Source: Helianthus annuus (lineage: Eukaryota > Streptophyta > Magnoliopsida > Asterales > Asteraceae). From it: DNA of 64,000 nucleotides. The translations under genes were made by a program, and so were the position numbers. The notes beneath the pieces are model-generated. The model was not told the origin of the DNA, ran no database searches, and saw only the letters and a program-made list of their open reading frames with translations. This document shows, piece after piece, positions 45,854 through 56,650 of the stretch; position 1 is the first letter of the stretch, and each line of letters opens with the position of its first letter. The DNA lies in assembly GCF_002127325.2 (NCBI RefSeq), contig NC_035435.2:121701127-121765126 (forward strand), read 5' to 3'.

Positions 45854-46433
45854 ATTTGTTATATTCTGATCACCCGTGTGATCAACAGCGTTTGAAGTTG
45901 CAATATTTGGTTCCTCGTCATAAATCGGATCGGTTTCCGATTATGAGTCATCAGATTGGTCAAATATTGGAGCTGTTTCTTCTGGGGGTACATGTGCAAT
46001 TCCACTTGGACCAGCCTCATGATCATTTGAACCCACGGTGGGCGAAGAAACTACCAACGGTCTCGGCACTTGTTCTTGTGAAAGAGACTGCTGTTGTTGG
46101 TATAAGAATGCCAGTTCCTCCTCATTCGGCTCTGTCAGCAAATGGAATGACTCCCAGAGATTATCGTAATCAAATAGCAACCTGTTTCCGGGAAATTGAT
46201 TCGGAGCAGTAAACCTTTGACAGTCAACGTGTTGAACTTGTATGATCTTCCCCAAACTCGGAACAAAAACTCTCTTAAACGGACTAGCGTAACCTACAAA
46301 AAAACCTTCATTAGCTTTTGCACCAAATTTACCGTCTGGATCAACGAATGTGCATGGTGATCCAAATGGTTCTAAGTATTTCAGATTGGTTTGTAAAGAT
46401 GAAGTAATTCAAAACAAGTTTTCTTGAACTTCT
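45854..46433 (-). pseudogene. Copia D integrase-RT linker region
   Basis: Degraded coding sequence between integrase and RT. The piece 46255-45941 is an acidic, Gln/Ser/Pro-rich linker typical of the integrase C-terminus of copia elements. Adjacent parts have stops. No catalytic motif is expected here. Confidence 0.6.
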
Positions 46434-47042
46434 TCACCGTAAGAACCCGATTGAGCGTGTAACATCCGTAGCAACCGCTTCACTCCAAAAATATACCGGT
46501 AATTTCGAATCTGCTAACATGGTACGAGCTGTTTCGATCAACGTACGATTTTTCTGTTCTGCGACACCTTTTTGTTGAGGATTATACGGTGCGCTGAATT
46601 CATGAAGAATACCCTTATCGTTGCAGAATTCGAGCATACGATTGTTCTTGAATTCCGTGCCATTGTCGCTTCGAATACATCTAATCGGTAGTTTGTAAAC
46701 ATTCTCCATCTTTTTTAATAGCCTCATCAAAGAATCAAACGTTTCCTCTTTTTTCTCTAGAAACAACACCCAGGAGAATCTTGTAAAGTCATCAGTGACA
46801 ACTAAACAATATAGATCTCCACTTATGCTTTTCACATTTACCGGTCCGAACAGATCCATATGGAGTCTTTCTAGCGGTAATCTGATGGAGTTCAAGAGCT
46901 TTTTCGGGTGCAATTTCTTCGTCTTCTTCCCTTTCTTGCATTCAATAAAGTCATCGTTAAGATGGAAGCTTTTCAAATTAACACCTTCTACAAGATCATT
47001 ATGAACTAAAAAGTTCATCTTTCGCAAATGAATATGCCCCAT
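46434..47042 (-). pseudogene. Copia D integrase core
   Basis: Open piece of about 200 codons. The three catalytic acidic residues are visible in HMDLFGPVNVKS, RCIRSDNGTEFKNN and QKGVAEQKNRTLIETAR. GHIHLRKMNFL at the start is the end of the pre-integrase zinc region, but its Cys pair is altered (DFIECKKGKK), so DNA binding may be damaged. Integrase inserts the cDNA in the genome. Confidence 0.9.
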
Positions 47043-47051
47043 TTTATGATG

Positions 47052-47468
47052 CTACATGATGGATTCTTTTTCAGTCGCCTTCGTCTTACTCACAAAGCAA
47101 TGTGCCTTCTTATCTGTCGTTGTTGCAACGCTCATGTCTAGTATATAGAGATCGTTTTCACGAGGAGCGCGCATCAACACCATTTCTTCGGGTATCTTAA
47201 ACCCTGGTTTAAGAATCAGACATTCATCTTTTGTAAAATGAACAGTGAAAGACTTATCACAAATCTGAGAAATACTCAACAGATTGTTTTCTAACTCTGC
47301 AATGTAATTCACTTTATCAAATGATACGACCCCGTTAGTAAGTATTCCTTCTCCAACAATTCTTCCACCTTGAGTTCCAGCAAACCCGACATAACCTCCA
47401 TTGATTGATTTGACATCGTATAGAAGTGCTAACATCCCTGTCATGTGTCGTGAGGCGTCGCTATCCAT
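47052..47468 (-). pseudogene. Copia D protease end and pre-integrase domain
   Basis: Begins at MDSDASRHMTG, the copia counterpart of the DSG-type active-site region with Gly replaced by Asp, so the catalytic motif is changed. Then comes the gag_pre-integrase domain (YIAELENNLLSISQICDK). A stop separates it from the integrase piece at 47042. Confidence 0.85.
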
Positions 47469-47521
47469 TATCCATTTCGAAATGATAAACCCTGGAAGCC
47501 CCTACACACGTCAAAAGACAT

Positions 47522-47931
47522 TTACTTAAACAATGATACCCAAGATTTTTCAACATTTGGTACACTACCAAAAACAATATCATGAGCTACTATGTCAAGT
47601 TTTGGAATGTTAAAAACAACATTTGGAACATCGGTTTCTAGTTTTGATTTTAGAGCTCCCTCCTTGATAGGTGGAAATTCTTCAATCAACTTTTCTAACT
47701 CAAACTCATTTTTCTCATTATTGGTTGCACAGATTTTTGGTTCAGATTTTAAAACCTCTTCCATTTTCTTGTATTCAAAAGAACGTTTAGGTTTCTCCAC
47801 CCATGATTGACTTTGGGAAGTCTTTGTTTTGGAATAAACCTTTGAAGTCTTTTGTGATTTTGAAGATTCACCAATTTCAAAAGTTGATTTTGGTTCTTCG
47901 ATAGTAATCCGTTCTCAGACCGGCACTTCAC
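47522..47931 (-). pseudogene. Copia D gag C-terminal tail
   Basis: The open piece 47800-47522 and, in another frame, 47931-47749. The FEIGESSK-type segment matches FEVGECSK in copia A gag, and the piece ends just before the protease region. Everything upstream of about 47931 is lost at the junction with LTR H. Confidence 0.75.
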
Positions 47932-47934
47932 TAG

Positions 47935-48949
47935 TGAGTGAGCAGAAGGCCTGAAAAGTTGAGAATGTTGAAGAAAAGTTTGTAAAACTAGAAGTTTGTT
48001 TAGAATTAGGTGAAATCAGTGTTTAAACATTGTAGAAATCCTTTGGATCTGAGTTGTTCTTGGTGGAATGAGGTCACACTTTGGTGTTCTTGAGAACCCA
48101 TGATGACATCATCCTAAAACAGCCCAAATCTAGAGGTTTCATGGTGAAAAGTTGAGATTTAATGGTGAAAATGATGAGAAAGTGTGTGTAGATCAAAGAA
48201 GTACAAGATTGGAGATGAAAACTTACAAGAATCGTGAGGAATCAAGAGAAAAGTGGCTGAGAAGTCGAAGGGTCGGAGGAGAGCTGTCACATCACATGAA
48301 CAGTGATGTGACAGGTGCTATTTATAGGTGAAGAGAGAAAGGCGGTGCAGAGGAGACGGATCGGAGGGCCTTCCGATCGGATGGCCATCCGATCGGATGG
48401 TCATCCGGATGGATGACCATTCGATCGAATGGTCCTTCGATCGGATGGTTCAAGTGGGTTAGTTTCCGACTTTTTGTTTCGTGCGTTGAGCGTTGCGATG
48501 CGTTGCGAGTAAGCGATGCGATAGTATTAGTTACACAAATAACATAATTCCTACTAATCACAAAAGTAAACCTTATATTTCGAGTTCACGATGAGATTGT
48601 GTTGCAATAGAGTTGCGATTGCGTTTTCGAATAATCACCTCAAACATAAATAAACATGCACAAGTAACACATAATGGCACACACACACGTAAAACAATAT
48701 CCAGAACTCATAATTCGTATTGCGATGCGATAGTGATGAGATATCGATAAGTAGATGAGCGTTTAATAGCAATTTATTGCATTTACTCCACATAATACAA
48801 CTAAAGTAACACAAATTAAAGTATTGATTATCGAGTCGAAGAGTACAAGTAATAATTAAGCAAGGAATGACAGATCGAATTAGCAATCTTTTCTTCCTTT
48901 GACTTTGACATTGACTTGTACTTTGACTTCAAAAAGTCGGGTTGTTACA
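47935..48949 (-). repeat. Truncated LTR H (Ty3/gypsy, same superfamily as solo LTR G)
   Basis: The right end is a proper LTR start on the minus strand (TGTAACAACCCG at 48949), next to copia E gag. The left end has no TG terminus; at about 47940 the sequence aligns with the middle of LTR G (GGTTGAAGAAAAGTT), so roughly the PBS-side two thirds are missing. It has CGATCGGATGG motifs (48355-48450) upstream of a TATA box (CTATTTATAGG near 48319, minus sense) and TTTGAC repeats at its 5' end. Confidence 0.78.
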
Positions 48950-49557
48950 CCTACCTCTGCCAACATGCATTAAATCACCCGATGATCCACCTGAATTTCT
49001 TCTTCTGTCATCTTCGCCCAAAATGAGATCCCGCATCTTCACAAACGTAAACTTGCTCGTATCTGAAGAGCTCGTAACAGTAGTTACGGTTCCGGACCAA
49101 ATATCGGGTAATGAAGACAATAACAATAGGGCTTGAACCTCATCATCAAACTTGATGTTCACAGACACCAAACGAGACAATATCAAGTTTAAGTTATTGA
49201 TGTGCGTTGTAACTGAATCACCTTCCCTCATCCTAGTATTCACAAGCTCTCGAATAAGATAAACCTTGTTCGTTGCAGAAGGCTTCTCATACATGTTCGA
49301 TAATGTTGCCATCATTCCTCTAGCTGAGGTCTCCTTCTGGATGTTGAATGCAACATTCTCCGATAGAGAAAGCGTTATAACTGCTCTGGCTTTCTTATCC
49401 ATCCTATCCCAATCTGCTTGTGGCATTTTTTCTGGCCTTTCATCCTCGAGCACTACATCTAAGTCCTTCTGACAAAGTAATGCTTCAATCTGCATCTTTC
49501 ACCAACCAAACTTTTTCCCGTCAAACTTTTCGATTTGCACCTTCCCGTCTTCTGCCA
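48950..49557 (-). pseudogene. Copia E gag (UBN2 type), N-terminal part
   Basis: The open piece starts at ATG 49495 (MQIEALLCQKDLDVVLEDER), but the reading frame extends upstream to at least 49557 (VQIEKFDGKKFGW) behind a TGA at about 49502, so a nonsense change lies near the start. It contains the UBN2 features LSNMYEKPSATNKVYLIREL, INNLNLILSRLVS and LLSSLPDIW. It is truncated in a Gly/Arg stretch at the LTR H boundary. Confidence 0.85.
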
Positions 49558-50144
49558 AGATAACAAATAACACAACAAAACGAAACTAAAAGTGAAAAAG
49601 TAGACTAAAAGGAAAATCAGCACTAAAACAATTGAAACCAAATGACACTTGATCACTGGCGTACGATTTTGTTTCTCTAAATTCTTGGGTTGATAAGATC
49701 CTTGCCAAAGATTGAGGGGTCTTTTTGCAAACAAGGGAAACTTGATTTTCCCTTTAAGAAACAAAAAAAAAAAAGAACGCCCAGTTCTTTCTTCTTCCTG
49801 CGCTCTGCTCTCTGCACTCCACAAAATCAGTCACCAAAGTGCAAAATCAAAAGCCCTAATCTTCGATTTTGGAACCCTAGATGCGATATCTAGCAACAAT
49901 GGTCTTCAATTTTGTAACCCTAGGCAGCGGCTACTGGGTTATCGAAACCCTAGTCGCAATCTACAGCAGAGTCTTCAATCGGAGCCCTAATCGATTAGGA
50001 ACTGACGGCGGTGGTGGCGGCTGGTTCAGAAACCCTAGACGCTATGCCTGCGACTGTGACTGAAACTCGAGACCACGACTTGTTCTTCGACAGGTAAGTG
50101 TTCTTCTTCACCTCTTACCTAGTTTGTGTGAATCGATCAAGAGC
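49558..50144 (-). other. Copia E leader
   Basis: Untranslated region between PBS and gag. It holds a poly-A tract (about 49769-49782) and several AAACCCTA/CCCTAG (telo-box-like) motifs on the plus strand between 49850 and 50040. No ORF is convincing. Confidence 0.5.
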
Positions 50145-50160
50145 CTGAGCTCTGATACCA
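50145..50160 (-). other. Primer binding site of copia E
   Basis: TGGTATCAGAGCTCAG on the minus strand, 2 bases from the LTR end, complementary to initiator tRNA-Met. Confidence 0.9.
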
Positions 50161-50162
50161 GT

Positions 50163-50551
50163 TGTTAGGACCAGAACACGAATCACACAAACAATATAAA
50201 AATATGCAGCAAGCACACACACTCACGCACTCTAAATCACAAGAACACATGATTTATAGTGATTCGATCAAGCTTGATCTACATCCACTCCCACAACTAG
50301 TTCTCTTCTGTATTAGGTGCTCAAAAAATTTACAGACATGAATGAGAAGTATATATAGGGGAACAATTAGGGTTGTTGACTTTAAACTACATTAATAAAG
50401 AACACTCCTGCTAGATGCAGAAGGAGTGTAACAAAGAACACCCCTGCTAGTCAAATCATCCACAACCCAACACATACTAGTCATTTTCCCTAACTACTAA
50501 GTCAAGTATAATTGGTTTAACTAACATAAACAACAATCAAGTTAACATACA
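50163..50551 (-). repeat. 5' LTR of copia E (about 389 bp)
   Basis: On the minus strand it ends TGGTCCTAACA at 50163. The start TGTATGTTAAC at 50551 is the best TG candidate, but it is not confirmed by a second LTR. A TATA box CCCTATATATAC lies at about 50349-50360. Confidence 0.7.
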
Positions 50552-50623
50552 GGCATTTTAGAAATCAACAAATACAAGTGCACCGTTATGTAAAACAGCT
50601 ACAAAGGTCATGGAATATCTAAC

Positions 50624-51020
<397 letters not shown>

Positions 51021-51271
51021 ATTTTTTATATTCCCTAATTAAATACAAACTGAAAAGAATACCAGCTAAAGTTAAAACGGATATATCAGCTGACCTGTCA
51101 TCCAATCGTGTAAGCTTGCTGGCCTAGCGGGCTATAACTTCATGTATTGTCCGCCCACCACCAAAAAGAAGTTCCTAGATAGATAATCCGGTAAGCTGAA
51201 AATAGATAAAAGATTAAATTAAAAAATCTCATGGCAAATTGTAAAAAATAAAAATAAAAAAAAAAAAAAAA

Positions 51272-51460
51272 CTGAACTCTTATGACACCCAATACATTTA
51301 AACTTGATGCATCCCCTTTCTGGTGCAATGGGGTTATTAAGAAATTTTGTGATTGCCAAAAACGAAGGACAACAGGCACGCCATCCTCTTTTATATACGG
51401 GTCACCAATTTATTGACCAAGAAGTTCAAACAACAGACCTCCAGCAACTTTGACCGGAAC
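51272..51460 (-). pseudogene. Unidentified conserved-looking exon fragment
   Basis: The minus-strand frame from about 51460 reads VPVKVAGGLLFELLGQ, a TAA, then IGDPYIKEDGVPVVLRFWQS and HQKGDASSLNVLGVIRVQ, ending at a long T-run (A-run 51250-51271 on the plus strand). The composition is that of a folded protein and only one stop interrupts it. I do not recognise the family with confidence. It could be a decayed host exon. It lies upstream, in minus sense, of the CWC24-like fragment, but no link between them can be shown. Confidence 0.4.
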
Positions 51461-51873
51461 CTAAGCAAAATTCGACCATTATCAAACATTTTACCATTGT
51501 AACAATCAAAGGATATTAACAATCAAAATAGTTAATACCTCATATAAAAGGTGTTTCACTCTCTCGTTTATGAGCCGGCTTCATTTCTTAAAGCAAGGCC
51601 AAACGCAGGATGTTACCATGAGGCGTTATTAAGCCATGAACTAATGTGTTAATGGTCTGCAGCCACATATTGTAATGTTTTTTTTAAGAAAAACGAATGG
51701 GTCAGAAGTCATACAGCCCATATTACATTTGCTTTTTGTTCTTGTCTTCATCATCTACACTCAAGTTAACACAAAGTTAAGCATGATATTAACGAAAGTA
51801 AATGGCAGTGGTTGGAAACGGGGAGTCACGTCATCCACGACACATCATCAGCCTATATTATAAAGATTCACTC
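51461..51873. other. Intergenic, nothing recognised
   Basis: AT-rich sequence without a convincing ORF, LTR end or inverted repeat. Confidence 0.5.
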
Positions 51874-51886
51874 TTCTCATGTTGTT

Positions 51887-52035
51887 GGGAAGTTGTAGTG
51901 ACGCGGGTTCGACCCTTGTGGTGCCCATATCATGGAGATAGTGACCGAGGCTATTTGCTGGCATCATAACCTTGCGGGGTGGGATGATGAGTACCCAAAA
52001 GGGTATGTGGGCCAGGATTCCCTCCACAATTCTCT
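51887..52035 (+). mobile_element. Putative SINE (149 bp) with 13-bp TSD
   Basis: Flanked by the perfect direct repeat TTCTCATGTTGTT (51874-51886 and 52036-52048). It contains a Pol III B-box-like GGGTTCGACCC (51905-51915) shortly after the start and ends in a CT/T-rich stretch. Size, B box and TSD fit a tRNA-derived plant SINE. A clear A box is not seen, so the family is uncertain. Confidence 0.65.
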
Positions 52036-52048
52036 TTCTCATGTTGTT

Positions 52049-52831
52049 AGTTTCTCTCATATATCATTTGTTTCAATATATTGTGTGTTATGTAATATTA
52101 TTTTTCCTTTTATTATGTGGCTCGACTTTATCGATGGAGATTGTGTCGTACCTAGATAGCCAATGAAATAAACACGGCATTTGTGAAGTGTTACATGTTG
52201 ATGTCTGATGTTGCTTTTCTCCACTGCTTATCTTTGGAGCAGGTGTTGTCCGCGGTGGTGATAGATTTGGTATTGTTGTGCGGTTGTGATGAGAGGTTGT
52301 TGTTGTCGAATGAGTTGTCATGCATGCAACATTGTTGACTGCAATTGTGGAAACTGTCTTAAGGGTAAGTGACAACAGCTTGGGGTACATCGATTGCAGC
52401 ATGCATTTAAATTGAAAAAAATCCTTGGGTTGGTGTGCTCATGCTTGATTACCATTTCTTCGCATTTGATGGCAAACGAGGGGACGATGTTTATGGCAAA
52501 CAAAAGGGCGATCGTTGAGGGTTGAGCAGACACCGATATCCAATCAAATGAGGAGAATGGTTATGGAAATACTCATGATTGACTCTCAGGACTCGGTAGA
52601 AAACAATCGAACCAAGGATTTTACTTTTGACGATTCAATGTTTCAAGAGTTCGTGATTTATAATATTGGTCAATTGTGAATTGTATGAAGATTTTGATCA
52701 TCTAGGGGTTTGATTCGAAATATAGATATCCACAGCAACATGTATTATAGTTTCACTTGTTTATTGGTAATCTTCTTTCTTTTTTCCTCCTTTTTATTTT
52801 GTTCTTTATGTGAACTTTGAGACTTTTTTTT
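52049..52831. other. Intergenic, nothing recognised
   Basis: No supported gene. Short ORFs on both strands have no recognisable motif. The last 60 bases are T-rich and lead into the LINE target site. Confidence 0.5.
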
Positions 52832-52847
52832 ACTTATTTCTACTGTT

Positions 52848-53240
52848 GCATGGAGAGCTTTTTATATCCAGCTTCCGACGGTGGAGGCTTTAAGCCTTAG
52901 ATATATTTTTATTCAGAATCCGATGTGTCGTGTGTGCCGGAACTATCCTGAAAATACCGAGCATATATTTACGGCATGCCACTTCTCCCAAATGGTGTGG
53001 AACAGTATTTGTCTCTGGTTACATGTCCAACCTATCTTCGCTTTCCATGTCGTGGACTTGCTGATTCTGAATGATGCGTGGGGTGGGTCCAAAGCGCGCA
53101 AGAAAGCGCTCCAGGCTATTGTCTACACAGCTTTCTGGAGCCTGTGGAGGGCCAGAAACGCTGCAACTTTTGAGTCGAAGAGCCCGTCAGTCTCGAAGGT
53201 TGTGGAAGAATTAAAAAGTTATGAGCTTCTTGTGGGTTAA
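52848..53240 (+). pseudogene. LINE ORF2 C-terminal zinc-binding (zf-RVT) fragment
   Basis: Open from the truncation point to the stop at 53240. It shows the zf-RVT pattern: RAFYIQLPTVEAL, then MCRVCRNYPENTEHIFTAC (CX2C...HX4C), then VWNSICLWL and FWSLWRARNAATFE. The RT domain is absent. It is homologous to the end of the larger LINE at 62700-63291 but clearly a different copy. Confidence 0.85.
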
Positions 53241-53433
53241 AAATAGGGCGAGAAGGCCGAGTCTTACATGGGAGGACAGGAAGTATTTCAATGTATCTTG
53301 TTTAGATTAGTTGCTTTTGCTTCCTGTTCGTTTTTGGGTTTTTTTTTCCTTTGCGTGTACGTTCTTGTTAGGGCCAGATCCTTTCTGGTTGAAGCATGAT
53401 ATAAATTCGGTTTTGTTGGTCGTTCAAAAAAAA
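52848..53433 (+). mobile_element. 5'-truncated LINE (586 bp)
   Basis: Bounded by the 16-bp TSD ACTTATTTCTACTGTT (52832-52847 and 53434-53449) and ending in an A-tract (53426-53433). It encodes only the C-terminal end of a plant L1-type ORF2. The exact TSD points to a fairly recent insertion. Confidence 0.9.
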
Positions 53434-53449
53434 ACTTATTTCTACTGTT

Positions 53450-54685
53450 ACTTGTTGCAGATGTGATATGTGGTCTATTTTCTCACAGATTGTTGGGTTA
53501 AAGAGTCAAACCTTTATTGAACAAGTCATTTTTTTGTTAAACCTTATTTGTTTACCAATTATTCCCAGTTATTAGATCTTTTACTTCAATGGCGAATCCA
53601 AGATTTTATTCTAATGGGTTCCTCTTGGTAAATTCTCTTTAATTACCACTAGTTTTTTCTAAATATTCTATAAGATTCTCACTAATTTTTCCATATTTTA
53701 CAAACGCACTGGGTTTCTGGGAACTCACAAATGTGGGTTGGATCCACTCCTGCTTTTATGTGTACTAGTTATTATAAATTTAAGCATTTGACAAATAGGT
53801 TGCTCGTTCAATTTAAAGCCTAAGATCTAAAGTTATCAACTTTCACAGTTCCTTTTGTTTGTTGATAATTTCAAGCCTTTGTTGAACAGATATTTCCTGA
53901 TCCCCTTGTGTTCGAGCATCTACAGTTAGATACTTTAAGGGCATGTTGATTTTAAATATCGTTTAATTTTTTTATATTTGTAATCTGAAAGGTATTTGCA
54001 GTTCCAACTTGTAGACTAAATTTTTTTATATTTGTTGATTCATTTGAGATCAAAATTGCTTATTTCTATTTAGTGAGACTTTAATGATTATGTAAATTCA
54101 TTGTTTTCAATTGAATAGTTATATCAGATTGAAAGTACGGATAAAAGGCCCGAATTTATAGTTTGCTTTGGGCGGTGAAGGGAGGAGTTGGGGCAGGAAG
54201 GGAAGGGAAGAACATGGTAAAAAATAGCGATTTTGAACTTCACTCTTCATATGCCATCTTAAATTTTTGGTGGTAATTTCTTTTTTGCCCATCCAACATG
54301 CTTAATAATGTACTAGTGGGGTGTCTGCGCGTTACGGCAGGGACACAACACAGCGATGGTGGTTTCACATAATGGTGATGGCAATAGTTTCCGACTTAAA
54401 TAGGAGCGACTCCACCATAATAATAAAATTAAGATAAAGATTTAAAAATGAAAAAAATAAGATAAAACTAAAATAAATAAACTTCTAATGTAATATAATA
54501 TAATTTGTTTGATCTATACTTTCAAAGCATATATATAGGTTCTGACTCATTTTGAAAGATCCATATCACAAATGTTACAACATAAAATATTGTGTGGTGA
54601 TTATTGGTTAATGCCATTAACCAAATTCGTATTAGCAAAACACTTTGATGATGAGAAATGGCAAGTGCGTAATTTTAGACTAATA
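53450..54685. other. Intergenic, mostly unrecognised
   Basis: 53588-53760 contains CGAATCCAAGATTTTATTC and, later, GGGTTGGATCCACTCCTG, which resemble the ends of an old degraded hAT-like MITE; no TSD is clear. 54170-54215 is G-rich. No gene is supported. Confidence 0.35.
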
Positions 54686-54693
54686 GATATTTA

Positions 54694-55164
54694 CAGGGCC
54701 GGTTCCACAGGCTTGACAACCTAGGCACGGGCCTAGGGCCACCAAAAAATAAGGGTCTCCAAGTTTTTTAAAATTTTGTATATAGTATATGTATTAGGCC
54801 CAAATAAATACATTTATTTCAAAACTAAACTAGTTTTTCATTGAAGAAGCCCAAAATAAATGTTATTTAGCAAAAAAGAGCAAGTTTCAAAACCAATTTC
54901 GCCTTGATTTCCAACTATTACAACATAACAACCATCGACCTAATCATCAATATTTAACGGCCTAAAGCTCCTAATACAGCCGCAATCATCATTCCCACTT
55001 CTCATCGCAACCTGCTTTTAATTTCTAGGCTATAGGCTATCACTAGACGAAAAAAGTTAGGGTAATCACCCATGGCGTCGGGATTGGAGGAGAGTTTATC
55101 CACGAAATTAGGGCCCTCACTTCATAGTTCGCTTAGGGTCTCCAAAAATGTAGGAACGGCCCTG
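54694..55164. mobile_element. Non-autonomous hAT element (471 bp)
   Basis: Termini are CAGGGCCGGTTCC (left) and GGAACGGCCCTG (right), an inverted repeat starting CAGGG as in hAT elements. Flanks GATATTTA (54686-54693) and AATATTTA (55165-55172) match at 7 of 8, an 8-bp TSD. There is no transposase ORF. Confidence 0.8.
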
Positions 55165-55172
55165 AATATTTA

Positions 55173-55731
55173 TAGTATACACTGTCGTATTTTATCAAAG
55201 TTGTATCTTGATTAAAGGGGAATTGTTTTATTTGGATCTTTCGTGTTGTGCTTGTACGGGTTCTCTCTGTTTGGGTGGTCTTGATGGTTATGTTTGAGTC
55301 GTTTCTTGTCTCGAGTAAGAGTAGAATCGTAAACACAATAAAAAAAAACATGTTAGAAGAGGCTTCGAGGCCGTAGCATCAGGAACCACCCTCTAACAAT
55401 CAAATCAGCAAACATCGACGTAGATATGATGTATGAGCTTGGGGATAGAGAGACTGTGTGAAGAAGACTGAAGCAAATTATGTTTGAGGCATCTGGTCAA
55501 TATTCTTACATAACTTCAAACCAAATTATGTGTAGGTAACATTAAACGCAGAATTAAAAGGGAGCTGACTAAAATACTATATATAACATATACATTTGCT
55601 ACTAAGCCTACTATATATAATGCATTCAAACATATAATAACATAACTCACCATATTATCATAATACCTATTCTTAATTATTGAATCCAGATCTCATATTA
55701 ACATATCAGATAAATAGTTCAAATATAACAG
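55173..55731. other. Intergenic, nothing recognised
   Basis: AT-rich, no convincing ORF or repeat structure. Confidence 0.5.
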
Positions 55732-55736
55732 GTTTT

Positions 55737-56030
55737 TGTTGGGTTGTAGACTTTTCGACACCAGTAGGTGTGGCGCGACAGTAAGGGCAGTCGGCCCGAG
55801 TCGCGGCCCAGAGGCTTATTCTTTAATTATGGGTTTTAACCCTAATTGTGTAGTCTATGTAATAATCTCTTGTACTTGTAATGTTTAACACCTGAATAAA
55901 AGAATACCCTGGTTGCCCCCATGGACGTAGGTTGCAGATCGCGACTAAACCACGTAAATCTTGTGTTCGTTCTTGCTTATTGCGTGTGTGTGTGCGCGCG
56001 CTCGTTAATCCTAATAGTTTCAAACTATCA
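55737..56030 (+). repeat. Putative solo copia LTR (about 294 bp)
   Basis: Starts TGTTGGGTTGTAGAC and ends AACTATCA. It contains AATAAAAG (polyadenylation-type), then AACCACGTAAATCTTGTG, which resembles the end region of small copia LTRs. Flanks GTTTT and GATTT agree at 4 of 5. No PBS follows, so it would be a solo LTR. This call is tentative. Confidence 0.5.
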
Positions 56031-56035
56031 GATTT

Positions 56036-56642
56036 CTGACAGCTTATCACATCCATATTTTACAGAAATGCTTAACGAGCTCGATAGCATATGATACATT
56101 AACAATAGTAACAATGGTGTATTGAGGGCTGCAATCCAAAAGTACCGGATGTGTGGATTAGTATATGCTATATCAAATGGGGCAATGCGCATTATGGGGT
56201 TTATTTAGTGTGTAGTATGTTTGGTGGTTTTTTATGTAAATACATATAGTGTAATGAGGATGTTGGTCTAGGTTTACTGTGCAAGTCATAAGTTTTACAT
56301 GAACTTCATTGGTTTTATATTTGAGGCATCTGGTCATCATCTTTCCTATAATTTATCGAGATTTTATTTCGTCAGCTTATTCATAACAGATGAGTTCACA
56401 AGAAATTCGTAGGCATTCAGTTTTGATGTGGATTCGAGTGGGTGCGTACATATGCAATCTAGCAGTCATGTAGTGATTGAAACGGTTGCCTTGTACACTA
56501 ACTAGTCATAGGTCGGAATGTCAGTTAAGTAACAATAATATTCAACAGCTTGGTTTTGATGTGATGTCTCGGAGTGTTCAACAGAGGTGCACGACGAAGT
56601 TATCAACCCACAGTTGCGAAGAAACTCACAAAATCGAGAGAG
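56036..56642. other. Intergenic, nothing recognised
   Basis: No supported gene; the 90-codon ORF starting at 56477 has no motif and runs into the next MITE. Confidence 0.5.
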
Positions 56643-56650
56643 ATAGAGAT

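Larger units (their letters stand above)
38071..47930 (-). mobile_element. Copia D: SIRE-like Ty1/copia element with pol and a third ORF, 5' end missing
   Basis: Minus-strand element. Reading 5'-to-3' it shows the gag tail (47931-47522), protease/pre-integrase, integrase, RT, RNase H (to 44085), a non-coding block with the conserved hairpin, an apparent internal promoter, a third ORF (42472-38550), a polypurine tract and a 424-bp 3' LTR. The rest of gag and the 5' LTR are absent: at about 47930 it joins the truncated LTR H. Pol carries frameshifts and at least one stop, so it is dead, but it shows what the complete family looks like. Confidence 0.88.
48950..50551 (-). mobile_element. Copia E: 5' fragment of a Ty1/copia element
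   Basis: Minus-strand fragment with 5' LTR (50551-50163), PBS (50160-50145), leader and gag N-terminal region, cut by LTR H at 48950. Its gag and LTR differ from copia A, B and D, so it is another copia lineage. The rest of the element is not in the window. Confidence 0.85.

Noticed and set aside
55133..55351. 72-codon minus-strand ORF
   Set aside because: Overlaps the end of the hAT element and its TSD; composition not protein-like.
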